Of a stretch of 64,000 nucleotides of DNA, positions 49,519-58,034 are shown in pieces. The position numbers and the translations under genes are program-made. Source of the DNA: Phycisphaerae bacterium (lineage in GTDB: Bacteria > Planctomycetota > Phycisphaerae > UBA1845 > UTPLA1); assembly GCA_035275405.1 (NCBI GenBank), contig DATEMU010000003.1, positions 744,001 to 808,000 on the forward strand. The letters run 5' to 3'. Within the stretch, counting starts at the first letter, position 1. Every line of letters begins with the position of its first letter. The notes beneath the pieces are model-generated. The model made no database searches. It was not told the DNA's origin and saw only the letters and a program-made list of their open reading frames with translations.

Positions 49519-49534
49519 ACAACAGGGAGGTTGT
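49519..49534 (+). promoter_or_regulatory. CsrA binding hairpin over the flagellin Shine-Dalgarno
   Basis: ACAAC (49519-49523) and GTTGT (49530-49534) are perfect complements. The hexaloop AGGGAG (49524-49529) contains GGA and is the Shine-Dalgarno of the flagellin gene (ATG at 49539). This is the form of known CsrA sites: GGA in a hairpin loop, with the stem around it. Confidence 0.75.
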
Positions 49535-49538
49535 TCCC

Positions 49539-50978
49539 ATGGCGCGCATTAACACCAACACCGCCTCCATCGTGGCAGGTCGGCAACTCACGCGGGCGCA
49601 CAGCTCGCTCCAGGTTTCGCTGGAGCGGCTGTCCAGCGGACTGCGGATCAATCGCGGCGCGGACGATCCGGCCGGGCTGATCATCTCGCAGCACCTCCGC
49701 TCGGAGATCGAGGGCGTTCGCCAGGCCGTCGCCAACTCGCAGCGGGCCTCCAACATGGTGGCGACGACCGAAGGCGCGCTCAATGAGGTCGCCGCCCTGC
49801 TCAACGACATTCAGTCGAAGATCGTTGAGTCGGCCAACATTGGGGCGATCTCCGAGGACGAGATTCGCGCCAACCAGTTGCAGATCGACTCGGCGATCGA
49901 TTCCATCACACGGATCGCCAATACGACGACCTTCGGCGGGCGAAAGCTCCTCAACGGCTCCCTCGGCTACATCACCAGCGGCATCAACGCGGCTCAGATC
50001 GCCGATACCCGCATCAACAACGTCTCCTTCGGCACGGCCAGCTACATCCCCGTCAATGTCAGCGTCATCCAATCGGCCCAGCACGGCCAGCTCCAGTTCC
50101 AGACCTCGGCGATCACCGCGTCGGTCACCATCGAACTGGCCGGCACCGAGGGCGTGACGGCGATTTCGCTGCTCTCCGGGACGACGGCCAGCGCTATTGC
50201 GGCGGCCGTCAACCTTGTGAAGGACTCGACCGGCGTGAGCGCATCGCTGATCAACGCGGGAGTCCCCGCCAGCGGGATCGTCCTGTCGTCGATCGAATTC
50301 GGCAGTGCGGCGTTCGTGCAGGTCACCGAGATCGGCAGCACCACGCCGGTCTTCAGCACGGTCGATGGCAGCGGGACGGCCAACCGCCGCGACACGGGCC
50401 GCGACGTCTCCGTCACCATCAACGGGGCCAGCGCCCTCGGCCGCGGTCTGGATGTGTTCCTCAACACGACCGGCCTGGGGATCGAGCTGCGGCTGCAGGA
50501 CGCGTTCAACACGGCGGGCTCGACGTCGTTCGCGATCACGGGCGGAGGGGCGATCTTCCAACTCGGCGCGGGCGTGGAGACCAACCAGCAGGTGAACTTC
50601 GGCATGCATTCGACTGCCGCGACGCGCCTCGGCAACGGCTCGCTCGGGTACCTGACCGAGATTACCAGCGGCGGCTCGTCCAGTCTGGTGAACGGCCAGA
50701 CGGCGCAGGCGGCCAAGATTGTCGCCGAGGCAGTGCGGCAAGTGTCGGTCATGCGCGGCCGACTCGGGGCGTTCGAGAAGGACACGCTCGACACGAACGT
50801 GAACCAGCTCGGCATCACGCTGGAGAATTTGACGGCGGCGGAGTCGAGCATCCGCGATCTGGACTTCGCGCAGGAGACGAGCGCCCTGACGCGCTCGCAG
50901 GTCCTGGTGAGCGCGGGCACGAGCATCCTGGCGATCGCGAACCAGACTCCGCAGTCGGTACTGTCGCTGCTGCGGTAG
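49539..50978 (+). CDS. fliC: Flagellin
   Basis: Filament protein, 479 residues. N-terminal D0/D1: MARINTNTASIVAGRQLTRA, LERLSSGLRINRGADDPAGLIISQHLRSEIEGVRQAVANSQRASNMV. C-terminal D0/D1: NLTAAESSIRDLDFAQETSALTRSQVLVSAGTSILAIANQTPQSVLSLLR. Middle (150-370) is a variable beta-rich part. ATG at 49539 with GGGAGG upstream; no second flagellin in the window. Last gene of the locus; HD-GYP gene converges on it after 20 bp. Confidence 0.97.
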   Translation: MARINTNTASIVAGRQLTRAHSSLQVSLERLSSGLRINRGADDPAGLIISQHLRSEIEGVRQAVANSQRASNMVATTEGALNEVAALLNDIQSKIVESANIGAISEDEIRANQLQIDSAIDSITRIANTTTFGGRKLLNGSLGYITSGINAAQIADTRINNVSFGTASYIPVNVSVIQSAQHGQLQFQTSAITASVTIELAGTEGVTAISLLSGTTASAIAAAVNLVKDSTGVSASLINAGVPASGIVLSSIEFGSAAFVQVTEIGSTTPVFSTVDGSGTANRRDTGRDVSVTINGASALGRGLDVFLNTTGLGIELRLQDAFNTAGSTSFAITGGGAIFQLGAGVETNQQVNFGMHSTAATRLGNGSLGYLTEITSGGSSSLVNGQTAQAAKIVAEAVRQVSVMRGRLGAFEKDTLDTNVNQLGITLENLTAAESSIRDLDFAQETSALTRSQVLVSAGTSILAIANQTPQSVLSLLR

Positions 50979-50998
50979 CTCATTCTTCGTAAGTGACG

Positions 50999-52087
50999 CT
51001 ACGGAGCCGGAGCAGGGTTGAATCGGTTCGTGTCAACGAGGGCCTTGAACGCCGAGACGACCGACGGGTCGAACTGCGTGCCGCCGCCTTCAGTGATCGC
51101 GGTGACCGCCTTGTCGGGGGGCCACGGCGGTTTGTACACGCGGGCGCTGGTGAGGGCGTCGAAGACGTCGGCGAGGTGGACGATCCGCGCGGGCAGGGGG
51201 ATCGCCTCGCCGCGGAGACCGTCGGGGTAGCCGGAGCCGTCCCAGTTTTCATGGTGGCTGCGGGCGATCTGGCGGGCAGTTTCGAAGAAGGGCTTCTTGG
51301 AGAGGATCCGCTCGCCGGTAATGCAGTGCAGCATCATCTCGGTGCGCTCGGTCTTGTCGAGCGGGCCGGGCTTCTTGAGGATGTGGTCAGGGACCTGCAT
51401 CTTGCCGACGTCGTGGAGGATCGCGGCGTAGCCGAACTCCTCGGCCCTCGCGGGCGGCACACCCATCTCCAGGGCGAGTGTCCGCGTGTAGTGCTCGATC
51501 CGGCGGACGTGGGCGCCCGTATCGGCGTCCTTGGCCTCGCTGGCGACGGCGAGCATGTAGATTGCCTCCATGTTGGCGTCGTGCAACTCGGCAGTGCGCT
51601 CGCGGACTTTTTCCTCGAGCTTCTGCGAGTAGTGCTTGAGGTCGATGGCCTGTTCGAGGATGGTATCGCTGAGCGTGGAGATTGTTTCGTACTCCTCGCG
51701 GCTGCGGAGCTCGGCTTTCTTTTGGGCGGAGATGTCGATGGCCGTGATCAGGCGGTGGTCGGCAAGCGGGGCGGCGCTGCCGAGGGGCCGACCGGAGATG
51801 ATGACCGGCAGCTCGCTGCCGTCGGCCGCGGGGAGGAAGAACTCGCCCTCGTGGGCCTCGTCAAAGTTGTGCAGCCGTGAGCGTAGGAAGTCGATCGCCG
51901 CCTCCGTGGAGTAGAGCGACTCGGTCTTGCGGCCGATGAGCTGGTCGCGCGACCGGCCGATCATCTGACAGAGGCGGTCGTTGGCGTATTCGATGCTGCC
52001 TGACCGGTTGACGAGGAGCGCGCCGCAATTGAGGGCGTCGAGGAGGTTGATGAGACCGTGAATGGCGGTGATGGAGGTGGACAAGGT
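50999..52087 (-). CDS. PAS-HD-GYP domain regulator (predicted c-di-GMP phosphodiesterase)
   Basis: About 362 residues. PAS-like sensor at the N-terminus (LLDALNCGALLVNRSGSIEYANDRLCQMIGRS), a coiled coil (LKHYSQKLEEKVRERTAELHD), then an HD-GYP domain: AHVRRIEHYTRTLALEMG, AAILHDVGKMQVPDHILKKPG, HHENWDGSGYPDGLRGE, LADVFDALTSARVYKPPW. All HD and GYP residues are present. It likely hydrolyses c-di-GMP and could tie into motility, convergent with flagellin. Start is uncertain: a TATAAT at 52130-52135 precedes it, and TTG at 52087 is the first plausible codon after that; ATG codons at 52192 or 52249 would overlap the upstream gene. Confidence 0.8.
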   Translation of the reverse strand, partial: TLSTSITAIHGLINLLDALNCGALLVNRSGSIEYANDRLCQMIGRSRDQLIGRKTESLYSTEAAIDFLRSRLHNFDEAHEGEFFLPAADGSELPVIISGRPLGSAAPLADHRLITAIDISAQKKAELRSREEYETISTLSDTILEQAIDLKHYSQKLEEKVRERTAELHDANMEAIYMLAVASEAKDADTGAHVRRIEHYTRTLALEMGVPPARAEEFGYAAILHDVGKMQVPDHILKKPGPLDKTERTEMMLHCITGERILSKKPFFETARQIARSHHENWDGSGYPDGLRGEAIPLPARIVHLADVFDALTSARVYKPPWPPDKAVTAITEGGGTQFDPSVVSAFKALVDTNRFNPAPAP

Positions 52088-52129
52088 GTTTACCTGTTTG
52101 CGATGGCGCGAGTTTACCGCGACCCGGTC

Positions 52130-52135
52130 ATTATA
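52130..52135 (-). promoter_or_regulatory. -10 box for the HD-GYP gene
   Basis: TATAAT on the minus strand, with no clear -35. It overlaps the end of the upstream gene; it argues for a start codon near 52087. Confidence 0.45.
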
Positions 52136-52157
52136 CGCGAATCGTACGGCTTGGCAG

Positions 52158-52727
52158 CTACCGTCTGGCCGAAGCGTACCGACAATTCTCATCAGGATGT
52201 TCTGGAAGGAGATCAATCCAATGCGGTCGTTGATCGTCGCGGGGAACACCGTCCCATGGGAAAAAGGCGAAGACTATGTTTTCCCTGATTGGAACCTCGA
52301 TTGCATACCCATGATAAGAAATCGGCTTCACCAGAGGAAACTTCGACTTGATTTCCTTGTAGGTTGATGCAAGTGACAAGGAGAAAACACGAAACTCCGA
52401 GTCGAGGATGCGAACGCGGCAAATTCGATCTTCGTCACCCAGGATTGCTTGGGCTCGAATGTCCTTGGCGAGAGTGACGTCGATCGCGGGCCGAATTTGA
52501 CTTGGACTTACCATAGCTGCAATTAAAGGGTTGCCTAGGGGACCCAGTATGTCTCCAAAGCGTAAGGGGCGAATTAGCTCGGCGATATTGCATTCATCAA
52601 TACGTACCTCGTGACTGTCCTCGACCTTCGAACAGGACACGGAAATGGCAGTGCTTGCGAAGATGACGCTCGTTATTCCAAGGTAGGATTGCAAGTGTCG
52701 TCGTACTCTGTTTTTCGGAGACACCAA
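52158..52727 (-). CDS. Hypothetical lipoprotein-like orphan
   Basis: 189 residues, no recognised family. The N-terminus reads LQSYLGITSVIFASTAISVSC, a short hydrophobic segment with a Cys (about 32), so it may be a lipoprotein. The rest is a mixed alpha/beta domain with several Pro, no motif. It is visibly more AT-rich than asnS next to it, which suggests late acquisition. Ends just upstream of the HD-GYP gene; four bases after asnS on the same strand. Confidence 0.6.
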   Translation of the reverse strand: MVSPKNRVRRHLQSYLGITSVIFASTAISVSCSKVEDSHEVRIDECNIAELIRPLRFGDILGPLGNPLIAAMVSPSQIRPAIDVTLAKDIRAQAILGDEDRICRVRILDSEFRVFSLSLASTYKEIKSKFPLVKPISYHGYAIEVPIRENIVFAFFPWDGVPRDDQRPHWIDLLPEHPDENCRYASARR

Positions 52728-52731
52728 TCAC

Positions 52732-54234
52732 CTACGGATAGAACTTCCCCATCATCCGCGGGAAGGGGATTGTCTCGCGGATGTGTTTGAGACCGCATAG
52801 CCAGGCGAGCGTGCGTTCCACACCGAGACCGAAGCCGCCGTGGGGGACGGTGCCGTAGCGGCGGAGGTCGAAGTACCATTCGTAATCAGCGGGGTCGAGT
52901 TCGTCTTCTTTGACGCGCTCCAGGAGCACGTCGAGATTGTCCTCGCGCTGTGAGCCGCCGATGATCTCGCCGTAGCCGTCAGGGGCGAGCAGGTCGACGT
53001 TGTTGACCCGCGTGGGGTCGTCGGCGCTCCGCTTCATGTAGAACGCCTTGCACGCCTTGGGGTAGTGCGTGACAAAGGTGGGGCGGTCGTGCAGGCGGCT
53101 GATGATGGTCTCGTCGCTACCGCCGAGGTCGCCGCCGGGGTCGAAGTTCGCGGCAAGCTGGATGTGGTGCGGGATGTTCTCGACCTCGACCTCCAGGTCG
53201 CCGAGTTCTTCGCGGAGGTCGTGGATCTCCGCCACGAGCTTGTCCTTTTCCCACTGCTTGACGCCCTGGCTCTTTTCCTTGGCCTCCTTCTCGGCGATGG
53301 ATTTCTTGACTTCCTCGATGCGGGCGGTCTTCGCGGCGAGATCCTTCTCCAATAGCTCTTTCGCCTTTGGCCCGCGGAGAATATCGCCCGCCTCGGCATG
53401 CTTCAGACGATGGAACGGCTTTTTGATCTTTTGCAGTTGAGCAATGTCGCGGCCGAGGAATTCCAGGTCGGCGCGGTGGTCGCGAAGGATGCGGTCGACT
53501 ATCGAGCAGACGAAGTCCTCGGCGACGGCGATCACGTCGTCCAGTTCGGCATAGGCGATCTCCGGCTCGACCATCCAAAATTCGGTGAGGTGTCGCCGGG
53601 TCTTGCTCTTCTCCGCACGGAACGTCGGGCCGAAGCAATAGACCTTGCCAAAGGCCATGCAAGCCGCCTCGACGTAAAGCTGACCGGTCTGGGCGAGATA
53701 GACGGGCTCGCCGAAGTAATCGACCTCGAAAAGAGTCTGTGCGCCCTCCCCTGCGGCGGGGGCGAAAATGGGCGTGTCGATGAGCGTGTAGCCGTTGCGG
53801 TTGAAGTAGCCGCGGATTTCGTCGACGAGCGTCGCGCGGACGCGGAGGATGTGCCACTGCCGCCGCGAGCGGAAGTGCAGGTGGCGGTGTTTCATGAGGA
53901 ACTCGATGCCGTGCGGCTTGGGAGTGATGGGGAAATCGACGCTTTCGCCGACCACCTCGAGGCCGGTCACGTCCAGTTCGTGACCGCCGACCTGTTTGGG
54001 GTCCGCGCGGACGGTCCCGGTGACGCGGAGGGAGGTTTCCTGCCCGAGTCGCCGGGCCGTTTCGAAAAACGGCTCGGTCGTCTCGTTCTTGCTCACAACG
54101 CACTGGCAGAGTCCCGACCCGTCGCGGATGACGAGAAAGGCGATCTTCCCGGAGTCGCGGCGGTGGTAGAGCCAGCCCTGGAGCGTGATGGTCTGGCCGA
54201 CGTGTTGGTGAAGGTCTTTGATGGCGGCGATCAT
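52732..54234 (-). CDS. asnS: Asparaginyl-tRNA synthetase with coiled-coil insertion
   Basis: Class II synthetase charging tRNA-Asn, 500 residues. N-terminal OB domain (TITLQGWLYHRRDSGKIAFLVIRDGSG), motif 1/2 (GPTFRAEKSKTRRHLTEFWMVEPEIAYAE), motif 3 (GFGLGVERTLAWLCGLKHIRETIPFPR). An insertion of about 85 residues (276-360) interrupts the catalytic domain between motifs 2 and 3 (LLEKDLAAKTARIEEVKKSI, LVAEIHDLREELGDLEVEVEN), a charged coiled coil. ATG at 54234 (MIAAIKDLHQH) is chosen; GTG at 54270 is in frame. With AsnRS present, tRNA-Asn need not be made by transamidation. Confidence 0.95.
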   Translation of the reverse strand: MIAAIKDLHQHVGQTITLQGWLYHRRDSGKIAFLVIRDGSGLCQCVVSKNETTEPFFETARRLGQETSLRVTGTVRADPKQVGGHELDVTGLEVVGESVDFPITPKPHGIEFLMKHRHLHFRSRRQWHILRVRATLVDEIRGYFNRNGYTLIDTPIFAPAAGEGAQTLFEVDYFGEPVYLAQTGQLYVEAACMAFGKVYCFGPTFRAEKSKTRRHLTEFWMVEPEIAYAELDDVIAVAEDFVCSIVDRILRDHRADLEFLGRDIAQLQKIKKPFHRLKHAEAGDILRGPKAKELLEKDLAAKTARIEEVKKSIAEKEAKEKSQGVKQWEKDKLVAEIHDLREELGDLEVEVENIPHHIQLAANFDPGGDLGGSDETIISRLHDRPTFVTHYPKACKAFYMKRSADDPTRVNNVDLLAPDGYGEIIGGSQREDNLDVLLERVKEDELDPADYEWYFDLRRYGTVPHGGFGLGVERTLAWLCGLKHIRETIPFPRMMGKFYP

Positions 54235-54417
54235 TCTTGAAATCCCATGAGACGGTACCCTTCGATTCACGGACGAAGTTCATCGACAGTTTACCATTGA
54301 TGGCCTTCCTTGGGGATGCTGTGGGGCATCGGGGTGGTTGCATTCAAAGACCGATAGATATAGAAGTGACGGCTATCCCGGCGCGGGATGGTGCAACCAT
54401 CTGCGGAGTGCGAGTGG

Positions 54418-55260
54418 ATGTCTGGCGATTCTCGTTGTATCGGCGTTTTTGATTCCGGCATCGGCGGGCTGACGGTCGTGCGCGAATTGCAGCGACGCCT
54501 GCCTGACGAGCGAATCGTCTATTTCGGAGATACCGCCCGCGTCCCCTACGGTATCAAAAGTACGCAGACCGTCACGCGCTTTGCCCGAGAGATCTGCGAG
54601 TTTCTCCTTCGCTTCGATCCCAAGATGATCGTCGTGGCCTGCAACACCGTCAGCGCCGTGGCGCTGGAGGAACTGGAGTCGGTGCTGACCGTGCCGGTCT
54701 GCGGCGTGGTCGATCCGGGGGCAAGGCAGGCGATACTGCTGGCACAGGGTCATACGATTGCCGTCATCGCCACGGAGGCGACGATCGGCTCAGACGCGTA
54801 TCGCCGGGCGATGAACCGCTATCAGGCCAGCACCCGGGTCATTCAAAAGCCCTGCCCGCTCTTTGTCCCGCTGGTGGAAGAGGGGCGGCGGTGCGATGAT
54901 GCGATCACCAAGGCGGTCGTGCGGGATTATCTGGAGCCGATCATGCGGTTGGATCCCAAGGTCCTCGTCCTCGGCTGCACGCACTATCCGCTCCTCAAGC
55001 CTGCCATTGCGGATTTCGTCGGTCCCGGCGTCAAGCTCGTCGATTCCGGCGAGCAGATGGCCAGCATGGTCGTCGAGCGGCTGCGATCGCGCGGGGCGCT
55101 GTGCGAGGACGGCGGCGGGGGCGGCCTGACTTGCTACGTCAGCGATAATCCGCAAAGATTCCGCGAATTGGGGCAGCGATTCCTGGATCATGCCGTCGTG
55201 GACGTGACCTGGGTGTCGCACGAGCAGTTGGTCTCGCAGGAACCGACAGCGACGGTGTAG
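54418..55260 (+). CDS. murI: Glutamate racemase
   Basis: Makes D-glutamate for peptidoglycan, 280 residues. CIGVFDSGIGGLTVVRELQRRLP and FGDTARVPYG (first catalytic-Cys region CNTVSAVALEEL, with the motif VVACNTVSA) and VLGCTHYPLLKPAI (second Cys). Pattern is complete. ATG at 54418 (GGAG upstream) chosen over 54388. Next gene, a lipoprotein, starts three bases after the stop. Confidence 0.95.
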   Translation: MSGDSRCIGVFDSGIGGLTVVRELQRRLPDERIVYFGDTARVPYGIKSTQTVTRFAREICEFLLRFDPKMIVVACNTVSAVALEELESVLTVPVCGVVDPGARQAILLAQGHTIAVIATEATIGSDAYRRAMNRYQASTRVIQKPCPLFVPLVEEGRRCDDAITKAVVRDYLEPIMRLDPKVLVLGCTHYPLLKPAIADFVGPGVKLVDSGEQMASMVVERLRSRGALCEDGGGGGLTCYVSDNPQRFRELGQRFLDHAVVDVTWVSHEQLVSQEPTATV

Positions 55261-55263
55261 CGC

Positions 55264-56043
55264 ATGGGGCGGTCACGAAACATTTTGTTCATTGCGTTAT
55301 GCCTGGCGATGGGCATGGAACTCCCGCTGACCGGATGTGCTTCCTCGCGCAACAGTTCGTGGATCAAGAAGCCCAAATCGAGTCAAGATTATCTAGACAT
55401 GGCCCTGGAGGCGCCGGGGGCGGATGACCGGCGAAAAGGCGTTGTGGGCTTGTCCGACAGCCGCGATGGCCAAACGGACTGGGCCATGAAAGTCTATGAC
55501 ACGGTGGCGCGGACCGATCGGGACACCATGGTCCGATGCGCTGCGATTCGGGCAATGGCGCCCGCGTCGGGCGCTGCACAGATACCGACGATCATCAAAC
55601 TGCTGGCCGGTACCACGCAGCGATCGGCGGACTGCCGCGCAGCTCCCGCGGCGCTTCGTTGGGAGGCGGCCAAGCTCCTGTTGCAGATCGTGCGCGACTA
55701 CACCTATGACGAATCCCAGCGCCCGCCGATCATCAGGGCGCTCCTCGATCGACTCGCGCGCGACACCGATCGCAATGTACGGTTGACGACCATCGAGACG
55801 TTGGCCTATTTCGCCGAGCGGCCGATCCCGGAGGCCCTGGTGGATGCCATGGACGGCGACGATTTTGCCATTCAGCACGCCGCCGAAGAATCATTAATCG
55901 CCTTGACCGGTCACACGCACAACCATGATGCCAAGGCCTGGCGAAAGTGGCTGGCGGATGCCCAGGATCCGTTTGAGAACGCCGGACAGATTCCGGAAGG
56001 CAGTGCGGTCAAGAGTTCGGCGTGGGGGGAGTGGCCGTGGTAA
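55264..56043 (+). CDS. HEAT-repeat-like lipoprotein
   Basis: 259 residues. Signal and lipobox: LCLAMGMELPLTGCASS (Cys about 25). Then helical repeats resembling HEAT: TMVRCAAIRAMAPASGAAQIPTIIKLLAG, ALRWEAAKLLLQIVRDYTYDE, NVRLTTIETLAYFAERPIPEALVDAM, AIQHAAEESLIALTGH. Probably a scaffold at the envelope. Four bases after murI, so co-transcribed; no known link to the racemase. Confidence 0.75.
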   Translation: MGRSRNILFIALCLAMGMELPLTGCASSRNSSWIKKPKSSQDYLDMALEAPGADDRRKGVVGLSDSRDGQTDWAMKVYDTVARTDRDTMVRCAAIRAMAPASGAAQIPTIIKLLAGTTQRSADCRAAPAALRWEAAKLLLQIVRDYTYDESQRPPIIRALLDRLARDTDRNVRLTTIETLAYFAERPIPEALVDAMDGDDFAIQHAAEESLIALTGHTHNHDAKAWRKWLADAQDPFENAGQIPEGSAVKSSAWGEWPW

Positions 56044-56046
56044 GGC

Positions 56047-56117
56047 AGAATTGTGAATAGCGAATGGCGAATAGCGAAAAAAGAACTTGGCGTTGACTCG
56101 CCTTACATTGTTCGCCG
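56047..56117. repeat. Heptamer word element between convergent genes
   Basis: Words GAATTGT, GAATAGC, GAATGGC, GAATAGC, GAA (56049-56079) and, inverted and more degenerate, TTGTTCGCCGTTCTTCATTG (56107-56126). Same word family as at 32833-32927. It lies between convergent genes and could act as a bidirectional stop. Confidence 0.6.
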
Positions 56118-56121
56118 TTCT

Positions 56122-57270
56122 TCATTGTCGCCCCGCCCGTTCATACAAGTCCCCCGGTAGCCGTCGAATCACGCCCTTGAGTTGCAGGCTCGTCAGGACC
56201 GCCGCGACGCGGGCGGGGGGCAGGCCGGACTCTTCGCACACGCCTTCGATCGGAAGCGGTTCGCCGACGATGGCCGCAAGGACCGTCTTTTCGGCCTCGT
56301 CGAGAGGGAGCGAGCGCTGGGCGACGACCTCTCCGCGTTCTTCCGGCGGGGCAAAGGCGCTCATCAGGGCAGCGCCGGCGTCGCCCAATTCCTGCAAGAT
56401 GTCGGGAAGCCCCATCACCAGCTTGGCCGCACCGGTCTTGATCAGGTCGTTGCAGCCTTCGGCGGAGGCCGTGTCAATGCGGCCTGGGACGGCGAAGACC
56501 ACACGGTTGTATTCGGAGGCGAGTCGGGCGGTGATCAGTGCTCCGCTGCGCCGCGCGGCTTCGACGATCAGGACGCCCATGGAGAGACCGGCGATGATGC
56601 GATTTCGCGGTGGGAAGTTCTTGGAGTCCGGGGCGACACCCATCGGCAACTCGCTCACCAATGCGCCGGCAGCGCTGATTTTTTCCGCCAATTCACCGGA
56701 TTCAGGCGGGTAGATGTGGCAAAGGCCGCAGCCCAGCACCGCAATCGTACGACCGCTGGCGGCCAGTGCGCCTCGATGCGCGGCGCTGTCGATGCCTCGC
56801 GCCATGCCCGACGCGATCGTCATTCCCGCGTGCGCGGCGAGCGCGGCAAAACGCTCGGCCTGCTCGGCGCCGTAGCGCGTGCAATGACGGGAGCCGACGA
56901 CGCCCAAGGCCAGGAGGTCGTTGCGCGTGAGCGTCCCTTTGACATACAGACACGCCGGTGGATCTTCGATCTTTTTTAGGGGCGGCGGATATTCTTCGTC
57001 CGCGAGACAGAGAATGCGCACACCGTACCGCCCGGCGAGCTCAATCTCTTCGGTGACGCGCGCGGAGTCTCGCTCGCGGGCGATATTGCCCGCCACCTTC
57101 TGGCCGATTTTCTCGACGGCCATAAGCCGCGAAACGCCGGCGCCCAGGACGGTGTCGATGTCGCCGAGTTCGCGAAGGAGGTTCGCGAAGCGGATGGGCC
57201 CCACCTCCGGGCACAGGTGCAGGCGCAGGTATTTTTCGGCCAGGGGGCTGGCGACAGGCTGCGACGACAT
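56122..57270 (-). CDS. dprA: DNA processing protein DprA
   Basis: DprA binds single-stranded DNA and loads RecA during uptake of DNA. 382 residues. SAM-like N-terminal part (EVGPIRFANLLRELGDIDTVLGA), then the Rossmann-like DprA domain: GVVGSRHCTRYGAEQAERFAALAAHAGMTIASGMARGIDSAAHRGALAASGRTIAVLGCGLCHIYPPE and SMGVLIVEAARRSGALITARLASEYNRVVFAVPG, and a C-terminal winged-helix-like part (GVCEESGLPPARVAAVLTSLQLKGVIRR). ATG at 57270 (MSSQPVASPLAEK). DUF2203 gene lies 43 bp upstream. Confidence 0.94.
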   Translation of the reverse strand: MSSQPVASPLAEKYLRLHLCPEVGPIRFANLLRELGDIDTVLGAGVSRLMAVEKIGQKVAGNIARERDSARVTEEIELAGRYGVRILCLADEEYPPPLKKIEDPPACLYVKGTLTRNDLLALGVVGSRHCTRYGAEQAERFAALAAHAGMTIASGMARGIDSAAHRGALAASGRTIAVLGCGLCHIYPPESGELAEKISAAGALVSELPMGVAPDSKNFPPRNRIIAGLSMGVLIVEAARRSGALITARLASEYNRVVFAVPGRIDTASAEGCNDLIKTGAAKLVMGLPDILQELGDAGAALMSAFAPPEERGEVVAQRSLPLDEAEKTVLAAIVGEPLPIEGVCEESGLPPARVAAVLTSLQLKGVIRRLPGDLYERAGRQ

Positions 57271-57313
57271 GTCGGGATTGTAACGAAGACGACGCGAGCG
57301 GGGGTTGCCGCCG

Positions 57314-57769
57314 TCAAACGGTCGCCGGGACGGCGAAGGTCTCATCAATCGGCCGGCGGTTTTGGAACCCGGCGCCGACTTCATGCCAGTGTTCGATCTG
57401 CGTCTCACCCAGCCGCCAGCACAACTCAATGACGCGTCCTTCACGGACGGCAGCGAAATCGATCAGGCCGATCCGCCAGTCCTTGATTTCACAGCCGATG
57501 GCGGCGAGTTCCGCGGAGAGTTCGCGAAGCTTTTCCAACTCCGATTCGTACTGGCGGCAGAGCTTGGCCTGCGCCTCGCTGCTCACCGACGGACGACGGA
57601 TGTGACACCGCTCTTCGAGCGCGTCCACCTTCTTATACTGTCGAACCATGTCCGCGACGATCCGCTGCACAAGCGGCAGCGTTCGGTTGGCGTGTTCGAG
57701 CGTGAAGATGCGCGGGTTTTTATTCTTGGCGGCGCGGCGCCGGGATTTGGCAACGTCGAAAACTTCCAT
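57314..57769 (-). CDS. DUF2203 protein
   Basis: 151 residues resembling DUF2203: FTLEHANRTLPLVQRIVADMV, a helical region, then CEIKDWRIGLIDFAAVREGRVIELCWRLGETQIEHWHEVGAGFQNRRP, the conserved tail (GxxDFPA..G..V.LCWR.GE..I.HWH). Function unknown. Co-directional with dprA, 43 bp upstream of it. Basic N-terminus (VAKSRRRAAKNKN). Confidence 0.82.
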   Translation of the reverse strand: MEVFDVAKSRRRAAKNKNPRIFTLEHANRTLPLVQRIVADMVRQYKKVDALEERCHIRRPSVSSEAQAKLCRQYESELEKLRELSAELAAIGCEIKDWRIGLIDFAAVREGRVIELCWRLGETQIEHWHEVGAGFQNRRPIDETFAVPATV

Positions 57770-57836
57770 GAGGGCCTCGCTCTCTAGGTCGCGCGGACGG
57801 CGATTGTGGGTCCAGCCGATCTCTCAAACATTCCTG

Positions 57837-57865
57837 AAGTTACCGCGCCGACATGATGGTGTCAA
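57837..57865 (-). promoter_or_regulatory. Possible promoter of the DUF2203-dprA pair
   Basis: Minus strand: TTGACA (57865-57860), 17-bp spacer, TAACTT (57842-57837). The -35 is perfect; the -10 is weak. Confidence 0.4.
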
Positions 57866-58034
57866 TCATCCGCGAGGCCAGGCGACGCTTTTTTCCAAGC
57901 CTAACGCTTCGGCTGTCTCGGCGCAGTCACATCGTCCGTTAAAAAACTCCGCCACGATCAAGACACGTGACTCTCGAACTCGCAAATCCCTTTCGCGTTC
58001 CCGATTGACAGGACGCAAGTAGGATTACCGGACA

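Noticed and set aside
54338..54366. Promoter before murI (TTGCAT ... TATAGA)
   Set aside because: Spacer is only 15 bp and both boxes are poor; not listed as a feature.
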